Source: Cyclaneusma minus | Taxonomy: Eukaryota > Ascomycota > Leotiomycetes > Marthamycetales > Marthamycetaceae | Length of the DNA: 64,000 bases | NCBI GenBank assembly: GCA_037179335.1 | Contig: JAKZHN010000016.1 | Location: forward strand, 434,001 to 498,000 | Direction of reading: 5' to 3' | Shown: positions 44,874-57,929 of the stretch, piece by piece | How the letters are laid out: the number at the start of each line of letters is the position of its first letter | Position numbering within the stretch: the stretch's first letter is position 1 | The notes under the pieces: generated by a model | Seen by the model: only the letters and a program-made list of their open reading frames with translations | What the model was told of the DNA's origin: nothing | The model's database searches: none | Program-made: the position numbers and the translations under genes

Positions 44874-46202
44874 ATGCCGAAAGAAACAAAGCTCTACGAT
44901 GTCCTGGGCGTCAAGCCCGATGCTTCTCAGGGTGAGATCAAGAAAGCCTACCAGTAAGCTCCCCATCCTCACCTTTCTGTCTTTCATTCTCTCCCCTCCC
45001 ACTTCCAAACTCCCACTTCCAACGCTCAATCTTCCCCATCCATTTCACAACCCGAAGCTAACTCCCACCCAGCAAAGCAGCCCTCAAATGGCACCCCGAC
45101 AAAAACAAATCCCCTAACGCCGCCGAGAAATTCAAAGAAGTCTCCGAAGCCTTCGAGCTCCTCTCCGACCCCGAAAAGCGCAAAGCCTACGACGAATTCG
45201 GCTTCGACTATGTAGTCCGCGGCGGCCCTCCCCCCGACGCCAACCCATTTGAGTCTGCCGGTGCTGGCGGCATGCCTGGTGGCTTTTCTGGCTTCTCTGG
45301 AGGTATGCCTGGCGGTGGCGGAACCCGTACTTTCCACTTCAGCACCGGCGGCGGCGGCGGCGGCGGCTTCAACTTCAGCAACCCCGAATCTATTTTCTCG
45401 GAGTTTTTGAGAGGCCAGGGAGGCGGAATGGGCGGTGGTGCAACATCCATGGGCGGTGATGATATGGATGATATGTTTTCGTCGTTCGGTGGCGGCAGCG
45501 GACGCAGGACCAAGGCGCGAGGATTTCCAGGCGCAGAGGCGGCGAGACAGAGAGCGCCGACGCCAGAGGTTACTACTGTGGAAAGACCGCTGCCGGTGTC
45601 TCTGGAGGAGCTGTTTAATGGGACGCATAAGAAGATGAAGATTAAGAGGAAGACGTTTGATGAGAAGACGGGAAGGAGGCAGACGCAGGATAAGATCTTG
45701 GAGATGGATATTAAGCCGGGCTTGAAGAAGGGGAGTAAGATTAAGTTCAAGGGGGTGGGGGATCAGGAGGAAGGTGGTCAACAAGACCTACATTTTGTCG
45801 TCGAAGAGGTATGTTGTTTTTCTATTTCCCTGTATTTTCTGAACATGCTATTTTCCCTACTCTACATTGGAAAGTGCAGTTTTGCTGACGGATGTTTGAT
45901 TGTCACAGAAACCACACCCCCTCTTCGTCCGCGACGGCGACGACCTAATCCGCACCATCGAACTGACGCTCAAAGAAGCTCTCTGCGGCTGGAAGCGCAC
46001 CGTCACCACCATCGACAACAAGAACATCAATGTTGAGAAAGCCGGTCCCACGCAGCCGGGCTCCGAAGATATCTATCCTGGTCTTGGCATGCCGCTCAGC
46101 AAATCTCCTGGCCAGAGAGGTAATTTGCGACTGAAGTACAATGTTAAGTTCCCTACGAGCTTGACGAGCGAGCAGAAGAGGAAGTTGAGTGAGATTTTGT
46201 GA
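44874..46202 (+). CDS. Class II J-protein, SIS1/DNAJB1 type
   Basis: Three exons (44874-44953, 45073-45808, 45909-46202) give 369 aa. The J-domain is at residues 1-70: LYDVLGVKPDASQGEIKKAY, split by the first intron, then KAALKWHPDKNK with the HPD motif and DPEKRKAYDEFG. A Gly/Phe/Met-rich region (about 75-170, GGGGGGGFNF) follows. Then come two beta-barrel C-terminal domains (VERPLPVSLEELFNGTHKKM, KPGLKKGSKIKFKGVGDQ, KPHPLFVRDGDDL). There is no zinc-finger, so it is class II. It delivers unfolded clients to cytosolic and nuclear Hsp70. The C-terminal dimerisation stretch (FPTSLTSEQKRKLSEIL) is complete. The poly-Gly segment is encoded by a GGC run that may vary in length. Confidence 0.95.
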
Positions 46203-48831
46203 AGGGGAGATGGGGGGAGGAGATGATGGGAAACATGAGCAAACGAAATATGAATGTGAATGACGGACAGGCGGGATGGATAGCGGGGAGTTCGATTTGC
46301 ATTTGGCATGGCGTTCATGGCGCTAGCACTAGGATGCAGTGTTGTGGTTAGGTACGGATACAAGCAGCTTTATTTTCAAGTCTGCTTCTCTTGTTCATTC
46401 TTCGCTTCTTGCCACTCGGGCAGTAATGGGGCAGAGGTGAGCTGATGCCTTAAAAGAGCTTTGTGTTGCTTTTGAGATAACTTGGATGCCGGTGGATGCT
46501 CAGGGTGAGGGGCGAACGGCATCTGGAAACACCATTGTTCTCGTTTTCAAGAAAAAAAGCCGAACGGCATCCTGGGTTGAATGGTGAATAGGGTTTGCCC
46601 ATAATATACCAAAAACAGCTCTCACGTTGTAAGTCCGAAATTGATTGTGAAATAGTAGCAAAGGGTGTTAGCAATGTCGAATCTGCCAACCTTGCACCGC
46701 GTCTTCTTGTCTAGTTCTCATATATATCACTGCTGTACTATCGTAGCAGGAAAACCAAGGTTTATAAACAGTGAAGCTGTATTTCCTGCATTCGCAAGTT
46801 TAGACTATAAATACGACACTTGTGATTTGTGAGTTTTGCATCGTGGATCGTGGATCGTGACAGACTTAGCAATCTCTCATCCGCATTCCACGGCATCTAA
46901 TTCTGGCCACATGACATGCTTCCCCGGATTTTGGATTCCAGCTTTCGGCAGTGCATTCCAGATTTCGTCATCTCTGGATGCGGTACAGCATGAGAGCGGC
47001 AACTGCAAGGAGGCAACGAGGAGGCGGCGTGGCGGGTGGGGTGGCGAATTGAAAGCTTGGGTCTGGGAAGACATGAGGTGACGGTGAGACGTGGAAGCAA
47101 GGAAGCGAGAGAGGCAGCGGAGGCTGTGTTCGATGCAGACTGGTGGATGGGAACTCGGGGCGATGGGAACTTGATTATTATTGTACTGTTATTAGTTGAC
47201 CGGCTGGTGAGTGATGATGGATGGCGGTGATGTGTTCTTGGGCGTGGCGACACTTCAAGTTGCAATAGGTAGGGTTGTTTTTTAAAAAATGTATGATGAG
47301 TTGGAAGTTGACTTGAGTTATCGACTGGTCAAGGCACTGGGCCAATATCTGATACGACGACTCGAGCTGATGAGGGCGCGGTCGGTTTTAGGGATATGCT
47401 GTGGGAGTCGTGCTCTTTTGTACTACGAGGATTGGTTGGCTGCCAGGTGCCATGGTCATCACGGCGGTAGAGGAGTTGTACAGCAGAGATTCGGGGTTGC
47501 ATGGAAGCATGGCGGCTAGGATGGCGGCTAGGATGGAGTTTTACTGGGGGTAAGATAGCTAGATACTCTTCTCGTGGAGAGTCAGTTGACTGACTCAATT
47601 CATAACCCGGAGTAGTCGTCCTTCGAATCGTGAGAGTCATTGCGAGATCCCATCATCAAAAGTTTCCAAACCCGACGAGCTCGTGGAAAGTTGCTTTTTA
47701 ATATGTAGTTCATCGCGTGGCAAATCTGCGATAAGAAAGCCGTGGCAGCATGCGATTTCTGGAATCCGATGTCTTTTTTCTTTTTCCTTTCTCCTTCTTC
47801 GGCTGACCTCCGGGGACCTGCAGAAAGATGTTTTCAGGGTCATCAACAGTCCCAAAGCTTGTTTCAGCAACCGGCATCATTGATGGGATTTTTAGCAAAG
47901 CACCGGTGTGTCAACATTGACGGCGCAAGGAGGCTACAGCCCGGCGGACTATTTGCGGCACACGTTGATAAGCATTGACTGAAGCAGCAGGAAACGGCGC
48001 TCAGACTAGCGATGTTGTTTGTCTAACAGTCTGCAATGGCCGAAATTGGTGCAATCAAGATGAATCCTGCTAGTTTTTGACAGCTGCGAAGGGCAATTCT
48101 AGACATGAGAAGTTGACGAGCACAGTGAATGTAGCCTCAGGTACCCCCCAGAATGCATCTGTGGACATTGACCGCTATCTCTCAACTACGGGCGCATTGA
48201 GCACGAGCTGAGCATAAAACCAAGGGATTATTCAGGAGTAAATCTGGATGCTGCCAGAGATTCCAGATCAGTTGTCTCTGTTTCTCAACCGTTCAGGGGG
48301 CTTTTCGACAGGGAAGGCAGCCAGTAATCAATGGAGCATCAAGCATCGTAGCGGGACTTGGCGCCTTCGCTGCCTCTGTTGAAATTGCACTCTGGGCCTC
48401 CACCGTGCTGCTGGGAAGCTGTCAATGTGGTGCCTGGTCTCCGTCATCTCCTCCCCGTCGCAAGCCTTGAACAATATTTACGGGCGCACATCTGACAAGT
48501 CAGGTTGCAGCATTCACGCATCTGCGCACCGCCCGCCCATTATTTTGCCGGCTTAAGAGTTCTGCATTGCACCAGCGTCCCGGGCGGAAAAGCGAGAGCG
48601 AGGCCTTAGCGTGCTCTCCCTAACTGCTTTACGCGACTCTGAGATCCCCATCCAACTTCCAAACCCCGACCCCCAGAACATTGAACGTCACCGCCAACAC
48701 TCGCAGCCTCTGCGCACAACACGACGCTCACACATCAAATCCCAAGCCCGAACGAACTCTGCCACAAAAGGCGCCCGGATCCCAGAACACCGACACCATC
48801 TGACGGCGCTCTCTGATTCCTACCGCCCGAG
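46203..48831. other. Long intergenic stretch, no gene recognised
   Basis: About 2.6 kb without a recognisable gene. Small tandem repeats occur (GTGGATC triplicated near 46843-46860, and ATGGCGGCTAGG doubled near 47509-47532). The last 300 bases are C-rich and fit the leader of SMI1. Confidence 0.45.
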
Positions 48832-50598
48832 ATGGCTTCGTACGTTTTGCTGCTTCCCCTTTCTGCTGCCCAGCAAACTGACTCTCTCTGTGCCTCTAGC
48901 ATCCCAAACTCCTTCCGCAGCTTCTGGCATGCTGTAAGTTCCATGCCGCTCTCCCCAAATTTGCGCGGCGCTGACTTCCTGCTAGATGACCAGCTACGAC
49001 CGACGTCAGTGACATTGAATCCTCTGCTCTGATCCTGCCACTGACTGGACACTACAGATGCCTCTCACGACTCTCCCTACAGAACTGGCAAGCACGTTCC
49101 TCTCTCCCAGAGCCGACACGCGCCCTTGACCTCGGTTGCAACGACTGCCTCTGAATCCCGAACTGATGTCTCCACGCCCTACTACGGCGGTGACAACCGT
49201 CATCTCATGACCGATACTGCCTACGCCAGCTCTCCTGGATACCCTGCAAGCCCCGGCACTCAGTCCCCCTACTCTCCTGGAATGAGATCGGCAGCGCTGC
49301 AGCGCTCGAATACCAATGAAACCATCGAGCCTGGCACGCCTGGCGAGATTCAACTACAAGCTTTCCAGGAAGGTCTTCCACCTCCACCCCCAGTCAGCCA
49401 CTCCTGGGCTAGGATTGATGCTTGGGCTGAAGAGAACTACACCGAATTGTGGGACCAGATGTGTGAGGGCGTTACAACCAATGATCTGAACGAACTGGAA
49501 CATGACCTCGACTGCTCTCTCCCAATGGAAGTCCGCGAGTCGCTCGCAATCCACGATGGTCAAGAGCGTGGTGGCCGTCCTACTGGTATCATTTTCGGCT
49601 GCATGCTTCTTGACTGCGAGGAAATCGTACAGGAATGGCAGAACTGGAGGGTCGTCAACGAAGAATATTTGACCCAGCCAGCCGTCTCAAGGGTTCAAGC
49701 TCCCTCGAAAGCCTTTGGCGCTTCCTCTTCTGCATCCTCTTCCAAGGCAGCTCCACAAGGCAACCAGAATTCTACTCACTGGCGTCAGGAGCTTCTGGCT
49801 CGTCAGGACTCGCAACCTCCCAACGCCATTCAGCGCGCATATGCTCACCCTGCCTGGATTCCTTTGGCTCGTGACTGGGGAGGAAACAACATCGCTGTGG
49901 ATCTTGCGCCAGGACCCGCTGGTCGCTGGGGTCAAGTCATCATTTTTGGCAGAGATTACGATCGCAAATACGTGATTGCTCGCTCGTGGTCCGCTTTCCT
50001 GGCCACTGTCGCAGATGATTTGAGCAGTGGCAAGTGGTTCGTCGACGAGGAGACCCAGGAACTCAAGCTCCGCGAGTTCAAGTCATCCAGAGTTGAGCCC
50101 GGCTACTTGGATATCCTCAGATGGAGAATGGATCAGAAGTACGGTCGTCCTGGAGCAAACAGACGAGTCTCGAGACCTGCGAGCCAAAAGGCCTCTCAAT
50201 CACCAGTCGACTCGCCTTACAATAGCCCAATTGCTGAGGTGGGTGAGCCACGCGGTCGCTCAATGCAGCGTTTCAGCGGAGCCTCGCCTGTTCACAGCCC
50301 CGGCCCGAACTTCGGAAAGCCCAGTCCTCTAGCCCGAGTTACGGAAGAAGGCACTTCAACCATCCCGGACAAGGCCCCAGATAGCCCAGACAGCCACAGC
50401 AATCTGGTCGATGTTGTGACTCCCCGAGAAAGCAGTGAAGACGAGAAGCGAGCCAAGAAGGCCTTCGATGATTTGGTATCGCCAGTCACCGAGTCAGGCA
50501 AGGAGAACGTCCCCACTTCCGAGAAATTCATGAACGGCAATGCCGAGAAGAAAGCCACGGTTGAGGACGTCAATGAAATGAAAGACATCGAGATATGA
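48832..50598 (+). CDS. Cell wall assembly regulator SMI1/KNR4
   Basis: Four exons (48832-48839, 48900-48933, 48986-49004, 49058-50598) give 533 aa. The spliced start reads MASIPNSFRSFWHAMTSYDR, which resembles the conserved start of fungal SMI1 orthologues and justifies the very short first coding exon (8 nt) and the 34- and 19-nt exons. The SMI1/KNR4 domain spans about residues 110-340: SWARIDAWAEENYTELWD, GVTTNDLNELEHDL, SLAIHDGQERGGRPTGIIFG, WRQELLARQ, PAWIPLARDWGGNNIAVDL, GQVIIFGRDYDRKYV. The C-terminal 200 residues are Ser/Pro-rich and disordered. In yeast the protein coordinates wall synthesis with the cell-integrity MAP kinase Slt2; the same role here is by homology. The main exon and identity are secure. 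Confidence 0.92.
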
Positions 50599-52175
50599 GA
50601 CAGTTAATGGAGGTTCGTTCTGGATTCGCATTGATGCACACAACAAGGCGTTATAGGGAGTAAGCCTCAGACCACATTTGCTCGGCTGCGTTCTTCCAGC
50701 ATGTTCGCAGCTTCATCGGAGGTCTTCAATTGTGCAATACGAGAATCACGGTTCTTTGGTCCATCCCTTACATCGGCGTATCTACCCTTACACTGCTTCT
50801 TCTTCTGCGATCACGTCTCATGCGCTTTGCTTTGCCCGCTTGGAATTCATTCGCCATGGGCTGGCTACCAACCTTTGCTACTTTGCTGCGACTCGGCTTC
50901 TCTTCAAGTAACCTGGATGCCGAGGAGTGCCACCGACCGCATTGTGGGAAATACCCGTTGTACGACTATGTCTCGAGTTTCTCTTTCTTTTTTCCCGCAC
51001 ACTCGGGCGTCCACTGGCGCCAGTATCGGTGCAGCAACACCGCCGAACTGCAAAATCGCCAAATTCTCCAAATCACCAAGTCCCCGAAATTCCCGAATGC
51101 CCAAAATACACCAACCCCCATGTCGAGCTACTACCGAGTCCTTTGTTCTTCTTTCCAGCCCTACTGATCCACTTGTTTTGAACACAAACATCGAAGCGTC
51201 TGCACACAAAATGCATTAGCGGGAGGGAGTGGCACGAGAGACGGAAGCTGTACATGAAACACAAGAAAGAAATGTCCTTTTGCGTCGTTTGCTGCTTTGG
51301 TCTCGTTAGGCGCCTCTTGCGTTTGCAGTCTTCTGAGAAAGCATGAGATGGGGTTCCTTATCTTCATATACCAGGCTAAAGCACGCAAGCAAGGCATGCA
51401 AGCAAGCAATGTTACTTTTTGCCCCATTACATGAGACTATGGAATCTCGATATGGCGCTGGTGCTTCTCGTGCGATGCTTCTTTTCTGTTTGGTGTTATG
51501 ATTGGGGTAGAAGAGAGGTTGGCTGAGCTATGATGGGGAGTGAGATAAATGAAAGGGAGCTGGCAGGGCTTTATGTGAAATAGCTGTTGAATACAAACTT
51601 ACATATTATGTTGGTTGGTCTAGGGTGGATTGTGAGTTGTGAGTTGTGAAGATGTGGGCAATGAAAATGCTAATAATCCATTATCCGCCCTTGGCCGTGT
51701 CAAGACGAAGCTGCAGTAGAAGATATTATTCATGTACAGCAGCAAGTAAGCAGCAGCAACCCAATGACCAGGACAAGACTTAGGCTTCTGATCAGAGCAG
51801 TCAACTCCAACTTCAAAGCCAATCACGTGACCTCACTTTAGCGCACCCGCGTCAGCCAGCCTTGGCACCGCCTCACCACGCGAGCCGCCGTCACTCTCGA
51901 GCTGCAAGCTTGCGACAACACCACGATAAGCCTACCCAAACGTCCCCTAGCAGCCGACCCTCTCGTTGCCGGCCAGACATCTCCGACTTCCCCATTTCCG
52001 GCTACATCCTCCCAGTCCGCAGCTTCAGAAGCACGATTGTGTCAACCGATCATCTGAGACCAGCTCCGGAGCTACACGCTACTGCACGCTACGAGTCCAA
52101 TCAGGCCTATTACATTTCAGAGACGGATTGAGATTGGGATATTTGGACACGCGAAATCTCGGAAGGGAAGCAAAG
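50599..52175. other. Intergenic, no gene recognised
   Basis: No frame looks coding. A short tandem TGAGTTGTGAGTTGTGA occurs near 51632. The final 300 bases probably include the promoter and leader of the VPS68-like gene. Confidence 0.45.
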
Positions 52176-52781
52176 ATGATGTCCGAAGAACGTCTCTGGA
52201 AATTCCAGCGCCCCGAATGGCTGAATAGCCAAACGGCACGTAGTGCGGGTGTTTATGCTTCTGGCGGATTGGTATGGATACCCTCTTGACCTCTTCGCTT
52301 TCATCATCATGTACATCGTTTGAACCGCTCGCTGACACATCGCCCCCAGTTCGCACTCTCTTTCTACCTCCTCCTCGACGCCTCCATCTTCTCCGCCTCT
52401 GCTCTGAACGGCAGCACAATCCACATAACCTTTATCGACTGGCTGCCCTTCCTCTTCTCCTCCTTGGGCATGCTCATAATCAATTCGATCGAGAAAAGCC
52501 GCCTATCCGCCGACAGCTTTTCGTACTCGGGATCCGGAGTTGCATGGAAAGCACGCGTTGTGCTGTTTCTGGGCTTTGCTGCGTTGGCGGGAGGAATGGC
52601 TGGAGGGGTTGCTGTTGCGGTGCTCAAGTATGTTGTAAGGGAAGGGGGAGTGGGAAGGGAGACGCTGGGGATGGGATTGGAGGCGGGGATTGGGGCGAAT
52701 GTGGGGGTTGCGGTGGCAACAGTGGCGCTGTGGGTGGCGCAGAATGTGGAGGATGAGTATGCTTATAATTTGGCGCTTTAG
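52176..52781 (+). CDS. VPS68/TMEM50 (UPF0220) family membrane protein
   Basis: Two exons (52176-52271, 52350-52781) give 175 aa. The sequence has the family landmarks RPEW near the start, GVYASGGLFALSFYLLLDA (first membrane segment across the intron), HITFIDWLPFLFSSLGMLII (second) and NSIEKSRL. Two more Gly/Ala/Val-rich membrane segments follow (VVLFLGFAALAGGMAGG and GIGANVGVAVATVALWV), making four in all. Yeast Vps68 is a vacuolar and endosomal protein that works with the ESCRT pathway and Vps55 in endosome-to-vacuole traffic. ATG 52176 is followed at once by a second ATG, so either could be used. Confidence 0.92.
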
Positions 52782-54999
52782 GGGGGTGATAGGGGGGTGA
52801 TGGGGACTGGGTTTGAGGATGTATAGGGAGGTGGAGGGATATGGGCGAGGTTGAGGATGTGGGTAAAGGACGCGGGGTGATGAATAGGAGATGTTTACGG
52901 TACGGGTGCGTACTGCGTAGCCTTTTGTTGCGAATGAAAGGGGCTTGGAATGGGCTCGGGATATTCTGCGAATGGGTTTTCTGCAGGTATGCATTGTGGA
53001 ACTTCGGTCGGCGCGGAATTTGTATGTCTATGGAAGTCTTGGGGTATTACCCCAAAAGCTTCACGAAGAAATGTAGATACCATTCTCGGGCAACTCTTGA
53101 CGCTGAGCAGTTTATGCCACGGCATTGAGAGCAATGAGCAAGTCCAGAACGTGAAAGCGTCTTCAAGGTTCTCCATGATGTCTCCTTTTCCTAGCTTCAA
53201 AATTCACGTGGATCCCCCAGCCTCTTTACTATGTGGTAGGCCTTTTCGTCTTTGCTTTCTTTTCTTTTCCAGCCCAGCTTTCTGGGTTCGTTGCCTGACT
53301 TTGCTTTCTTTCAAGGTCGACTTTCGAAAAGGGGGAAAGGAGTCAAAGAAAGAGCTTCGAGACTTAGATCTTGCTGGTAGTTCCATAGGTACTCTAGACT
53401 TGCCCTCGAGGCTGGAGAGGCTTTTGTTGCACGTCGATCTACCAATCAATTCTATCAATCAAGCCGAGTGCTACGGACTTAAATACTTTTTTGCATGTCA
53501 ACCCTACCCATCATGTCTGTCAATCATCGATGTGCAACAAAGTCAGTAGCTCAGAGTTCTCGGCTTGAGTGATAGAGACGACATTTGCTACTGGTCTTTT
53601 CTATCAATCATCGACGTGCAACATAGTCAGTCAATAGCACTCGGTACAACCATGTCTTAACTATATTGATAGATATGATGGGTAGAATCGACGTGCAACA
53701 AAACTAGCTTGTATTCCTTCCGGTACTAAATGGCTGTCAGGGATGGGACTTGGAACTAAGTGGCTGTCAAGATGAATTATTGGAGATACCAAGATCTCTG
53801 ATCGAGAATCCCCTTTTTGCGGATTCCAAGGTAAACAACCAGAAAAGCTGGTCCATAGCATTGATGAAACGATTGAAAAACCACAACAAGATGAGGGAGA
53901 AAAACACCACACGAAAAAGTAGGAAGCCCAAATAGCAAAAGGTAACATCCAACTTTAGTGCATACTTGCTTCGGATTTGGGCATTTGGAGACTTGGAACC
54001 TGAGCCCCTGACGCGTGAACTGCCTCCGAGCCTCGGGGATGCTTGAACTTTACAGATACATTGATACAGAAAGCAATAAGAGTACCTAATAGGAACTCAT
54101 GCATCTTTAGGTGCTCATTGCTTTCGAACACGTCACAAGTTACAGCCTTTAGGACTATCAGACAACTGGTGTTTCGAATGGTGATACTGGAGCTTGGCTT
54201 TCGTGCCAGGAGAGGAGTCAGGACTTGGAGCTTCACAAAGTGATGCTATACCCGGTTAGTCCCTCTCTCTCCACTTGTTTGGACATCGCCCCCTCAGTCT
54301 TTCCTTTTTCCAACTCCCTTCTACATCCTCCTTTCTACGACCACCTCCTCCCGTTTTTCCACCTCCTCCGCCCATAATTTGCACAAGCCTCATGGCACAT
54401 GGTTTGACGTTAGGTACCCTGTCCAATGACCAATCAATAAGAATCCTCCGTTCCCAGCCCCCAGTCTCAATCCTCTTGTCTTGGCCTCGTATTTTTCACA
54501 TCTTCCACAATTCACATCCTTTTGCACTACAGTATTCTTGGCTATAGCCTATGTAGGGCTAACCCCCTTTCAGCTGTTTCTATTAGAGTACTACAAATGG
54601 TATTTAATAAGCTAGCCCCCTTGAGCATATAAGCCCCCCCTTAGCTAGCCTTCCCAATCTGCGCTCTTACGCCCCTATTCAACACTTCACTGCACCTCTC
54701 CAAGCACTGATAATCATCCTCTTCGAGTTCTATGATCAATTGCAGTTGTAAAGCTTACACAAATGGGGGCGGAAGCACACTTGGGCACTTCTACCCCTTA
54801 AAGTTCCCCAGAAACGCCCAGAAGGAACCCCTTGCTTGTTTGAAACTGTGATTTTTCCAACCCCCGAGAAGCTCGGCACTGTAAGCACTGTAATATCGGC
54901 ATCTGTAATACCATTTGCATACTCCAAGCAATGCCCCCGCTGGAAAAAAAGAAGAACAAAGGAGGTCCTGTCAGCGTGCAACTTCCACCAACTCGCCCC
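52782..54999. other. Intergenic with a MITE-like element
   Basis: No coding signal. It contains the inverted-repeat element at 53422-53703, listed separately. C/T-rich and A/T-rich stretches near 54270-54720 are featureless. Confidence 0.5.
53422..53703. mobile_element. Possible MITE with 17-bp terminal inverted repeats
   Basis: The left end TTTTGTTGCACGTCGAT (53422-53438) is repeated exactly in inverted orientation at 53687-53703, and the similarity continues inwards in decayed form (TCTACC, then TCTATCAAT). Two internal copies of the right-end motif (ATCGAYGTGCAACA) occur near 53526 and 53610. The element is 282 bp long with no coding capacity, which is the size and form of a non-autonomous DNA transposon. 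I could not identify a clear target-site duplication. Confidence 0.5.
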
Positions 55000-57398
55000 T
55001 TAATCCTTCTTCTTGCTCCCAAAGAATCCCCTCTTCTTCTTTTCCTTCTCCGGCTTCCCAGCCGGCGCCGGTGGCGGTATCGCCTGTCCGTTCGGCGCAC
55101 CATTCATTGCCGCACCATTCGTCGGCGCATTCAGCGACATGGCCCCCATCGCAGCCGTAGGCGGTCCTCCCGGGCCCGGTCTCGGCGCTGCTGGCATGCC
55201 CATCTGCCCTTGAGGCGCCATGGGCCTCCCCATTCCCCCGGGCGGGGGAGCCCCACCACTTGCGATCCTCTGTACCGGCTGCGGGCGCGGCTGAGGCGGC
55301 ATCACCTTCTCAAAAACATGATCCGGTGCCTTCCTCGGCGGCCTATCAGCCGGCAAATCCAGTCGTCGTCGATCCTTGCTCAGGTCCGCGACTTGGCGGT
55401 TGAACAGCGATGGTGTCACCATGTGGGAACTCATAAGCATGACATCCTTTGCGCCCTTTGCGCTCACCTCGTAGCAGGAGCGTGCTTCCGAATACGTAGC
55501 GCCGCCTGCCATGAAGACCAAAATGCGTTGACGGCTGTCGATCGTAGACATGCGGTTTCTTGCCCATGTAGGTTTTGCAGAGCGCAATGAGCCAGAAGTT
55601 GGGGCCATTTCCTCGCCGGGGCCGGACATGGGCGGTTTCGTGTAGGGGAATAAATTGGGGTCTAACGAGCCGCGCGAGGCTTCGTCGAGGAGGAGGCGGA
55701 GGTTGGGTTCGTAGCGGGAGAGGGCGTATTCATCGGATTGGGCCGTGGGGACGGTTTGGCGGCCGAATATCGGCTGTGGAGGAGGTTTATTGTCTTTGAG
55801 GGGACGGGTGGTGCGGGCACCGAGGAGGTCGAGGTTGGTTATTATTTCGGCATCTTGAGGAGGGAGGCCGGCGTGTGCGAGGAGGCGCTGGATGTCGTCG
55901 GGTATGAGACCGTCTTTGTAGAGGACGTAGAGGGTGATTAGGCGGAGGCGTTCAGGGGCCGTTATGCTTTCATCGTCGAGGAGACGCACAACTTCCTCGG
56001 CGATATTCTTGGGCTTTTTGTAGTCTTCGTCGAGACCAGTTGCGAGAGTCTGCTCGACAGATGCAACGTCAGGGAGCTTGTGTTGCTGGAATATGTTCAT
56101 ACACTCTTGTGCCATGGTCAGATGTAGCGAGTATGCCTCCTTCAGCTCTTGAAATTGAGGCAGACCAGCTAGCATGTCCTTGATGGCATTAAGACTGTTG
56201 GCGCTCTTCTCCTTGTTCGTAAAATGAGGATTTTCGGCCATGAACTTTTGGAAATCTCCCATAAGCTTCTCAATGGTATCTTTCATGTGTCGATGTCTGT
56301 TTTCGACCCATATTTTGTCCTTCTCTCCGATCTCAACTTCCTTCTCTTTCGCCTCCGGAGTACCTTCGTTGACAATCGTCTTGTATAAGACCTTGTCGCT
56401 TTCCTTTATGGTAAGCAGATCGTGGGCCATGGCTTGGTATGTAAACTCGTGAATGACCGGTGCGATTAGATCCATGGATCTGTCCGTAATGATGAGAACT
56501 GCTGGTGGTCGATTAGACGGAGGCGGGAAATCAGTGTTCCATTGCGCATAAGCGTCCAATTCCTCCTGTACAAATCTCGCAAGATGTTGACAAAGTACAG
56601 CAGCCTCGTGTAAGGGGTTCCGAGGTCGATAATATCGGACTTTCGGGTATTCACCAAGCAAGACACATACGCCTAGTATCTGTCAAGAACGTCAGCGTTG
56701 TTGGTCATTCCCATTTAGAGCCCCGAACTACCTTTTGAGCCAAGTTCTGCATATGATCGCGGACGAGGTTATTGCAAGACGGATGGTATAGTATAGGGAA
56801 GCTCCATGGGTCTCGGAAGGTGATTAAATGGGATTCTCGTGGGAAGTAACCGATCGAGAGGGTTTCGGAGTGGGGGATGAGTTGCTTCGCTGCTGGTAAC
56901 GAGTCTATGCGCCGGCGCAATTGAGGATCGAGAAGGGCTGTCCAGACCAAGAATGACTGCCTATATCTTCGCTTTTCGATGTCTCCCATCAGGCAGTCGA
57001 CAATGTACGATTGGGGCGAGAGAATATAGATAGCGTCCATGTCGGGATTCGGAGGTCGTTTGTCCTCGATCATCTCAATATCTGTCGACTTTGTTAGCAG
57101 ATACGGTAAGGCTCGTTTGGACCACATACTGGCGATGTTCTCGTTGAGAATATCATCTTCGCGGACGACATTGTCAATGATCTTCTTGCTGCCTTCATCG
57201 AGAACTAGGACTTTCCACTGTAACATGTGTCAGCTTCACAGACTCCCAACAAAGATTCCCTGGCGGTTGCTCACGTCGCCCTTGGTAATTCGTTTGACAG
57301 CAGCAAGAATCACTGGTATCTGCGTCAGTCATGCAGCACAACATATCGACTCGGGCAGGCAAACCGTCTCGCTGTTCCTGGAGGGCGGAGACACCCAT
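55000..57398 (-). CDS. SEC1: SEC1/Munc18 family protein, exocytic SEC1
   Basis: Five exons (57398-57365, 57312-57275, 57217-57130, 57081-56732, 56679-55000) give 729 aa. The start reads MGVSALQEQRDVILAAVKRI, then ITKGDWKVLVLDEGSKK and NPDMDAIYILSP, all standard for fungal Sec1. Further landmarks are FPRESHLITFRDPWSFPILY, RPPAVLIITDRSMDL, PVIHEFTYQAM and the late VFMAGGATYSE. The C-terminal about 110 residues are Pro/Gly/Met-rich and end in a basic KKKRGFFGSKKKD, an extension typical of filamentous fungi. The protein binds assembled SNAREs at the plasma membrane and acts at the step after the exocyst, whose SEC8 subunit is encoded about 15 kb away on the same strand. The second exon acceptor (ATACCAG) was chosen because it alone restores DVILAAV. 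Confidence 0.95.
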
Positions 57399-57929
57399 CC
57401 TTGCGACGATGGAGTTTAGGGTAGCTGTCTAGCAGCAGCCCTCGTCTGAAGAGTCGTGGGAAATGTGAGCTCCTCTGCGCAGGTGTCTGTCTGCTGGCAA
57501 GGCGAAGAATCTCGGAGAGTCGATATGGTAAGTTGCGACTTCAAAGCGGTGTCTTGATTCTAAAGATGGTCTTGCGGTGTTTCGAGGGGCTGGGCAGCTG
57601 CAACAAGCTCGGTCTGAACATGGCCGGCACTACCCGGCCAGCCCCACCGACGAGGCTGAAGTGGATCCAGCACCCTGAAAGACATGGAATCATCTCCAGC
57701 CTCAATTCAAAACCTCCCTCATCAATCAAAAATGACCGAAACCATCGCAAAACATTGAAGCGTCTCGAGACCGAGCATTTCAAATTGCTGGGATCAGTCA
57801 TCAGTCACTTTGAATGCTCGAATGCATGCGCTTCCTAAATGTATTTAAGGCAAACAATTAGGACCGCTTCTCTGTGATCAATCGAACTATGCCCGCTAAT
57901 AACTGTCCGCCTCAAACAATACATATCCT
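57399..57929. other. Spacer between SEC1 and POLD3
   Basis: The SEC1 promoter and the POLD3 3' region. No coding signal is seen. Confidence 0.5.

Noticed and set aside
45026..45784. 252-codon minus-strand open frame
   Set aside because: It is the antisense shadow of the Gly/Phe-rich and C-terminal parts of the SIS1-like J-protein, whose splicing and motifs are clear on the plus strand.
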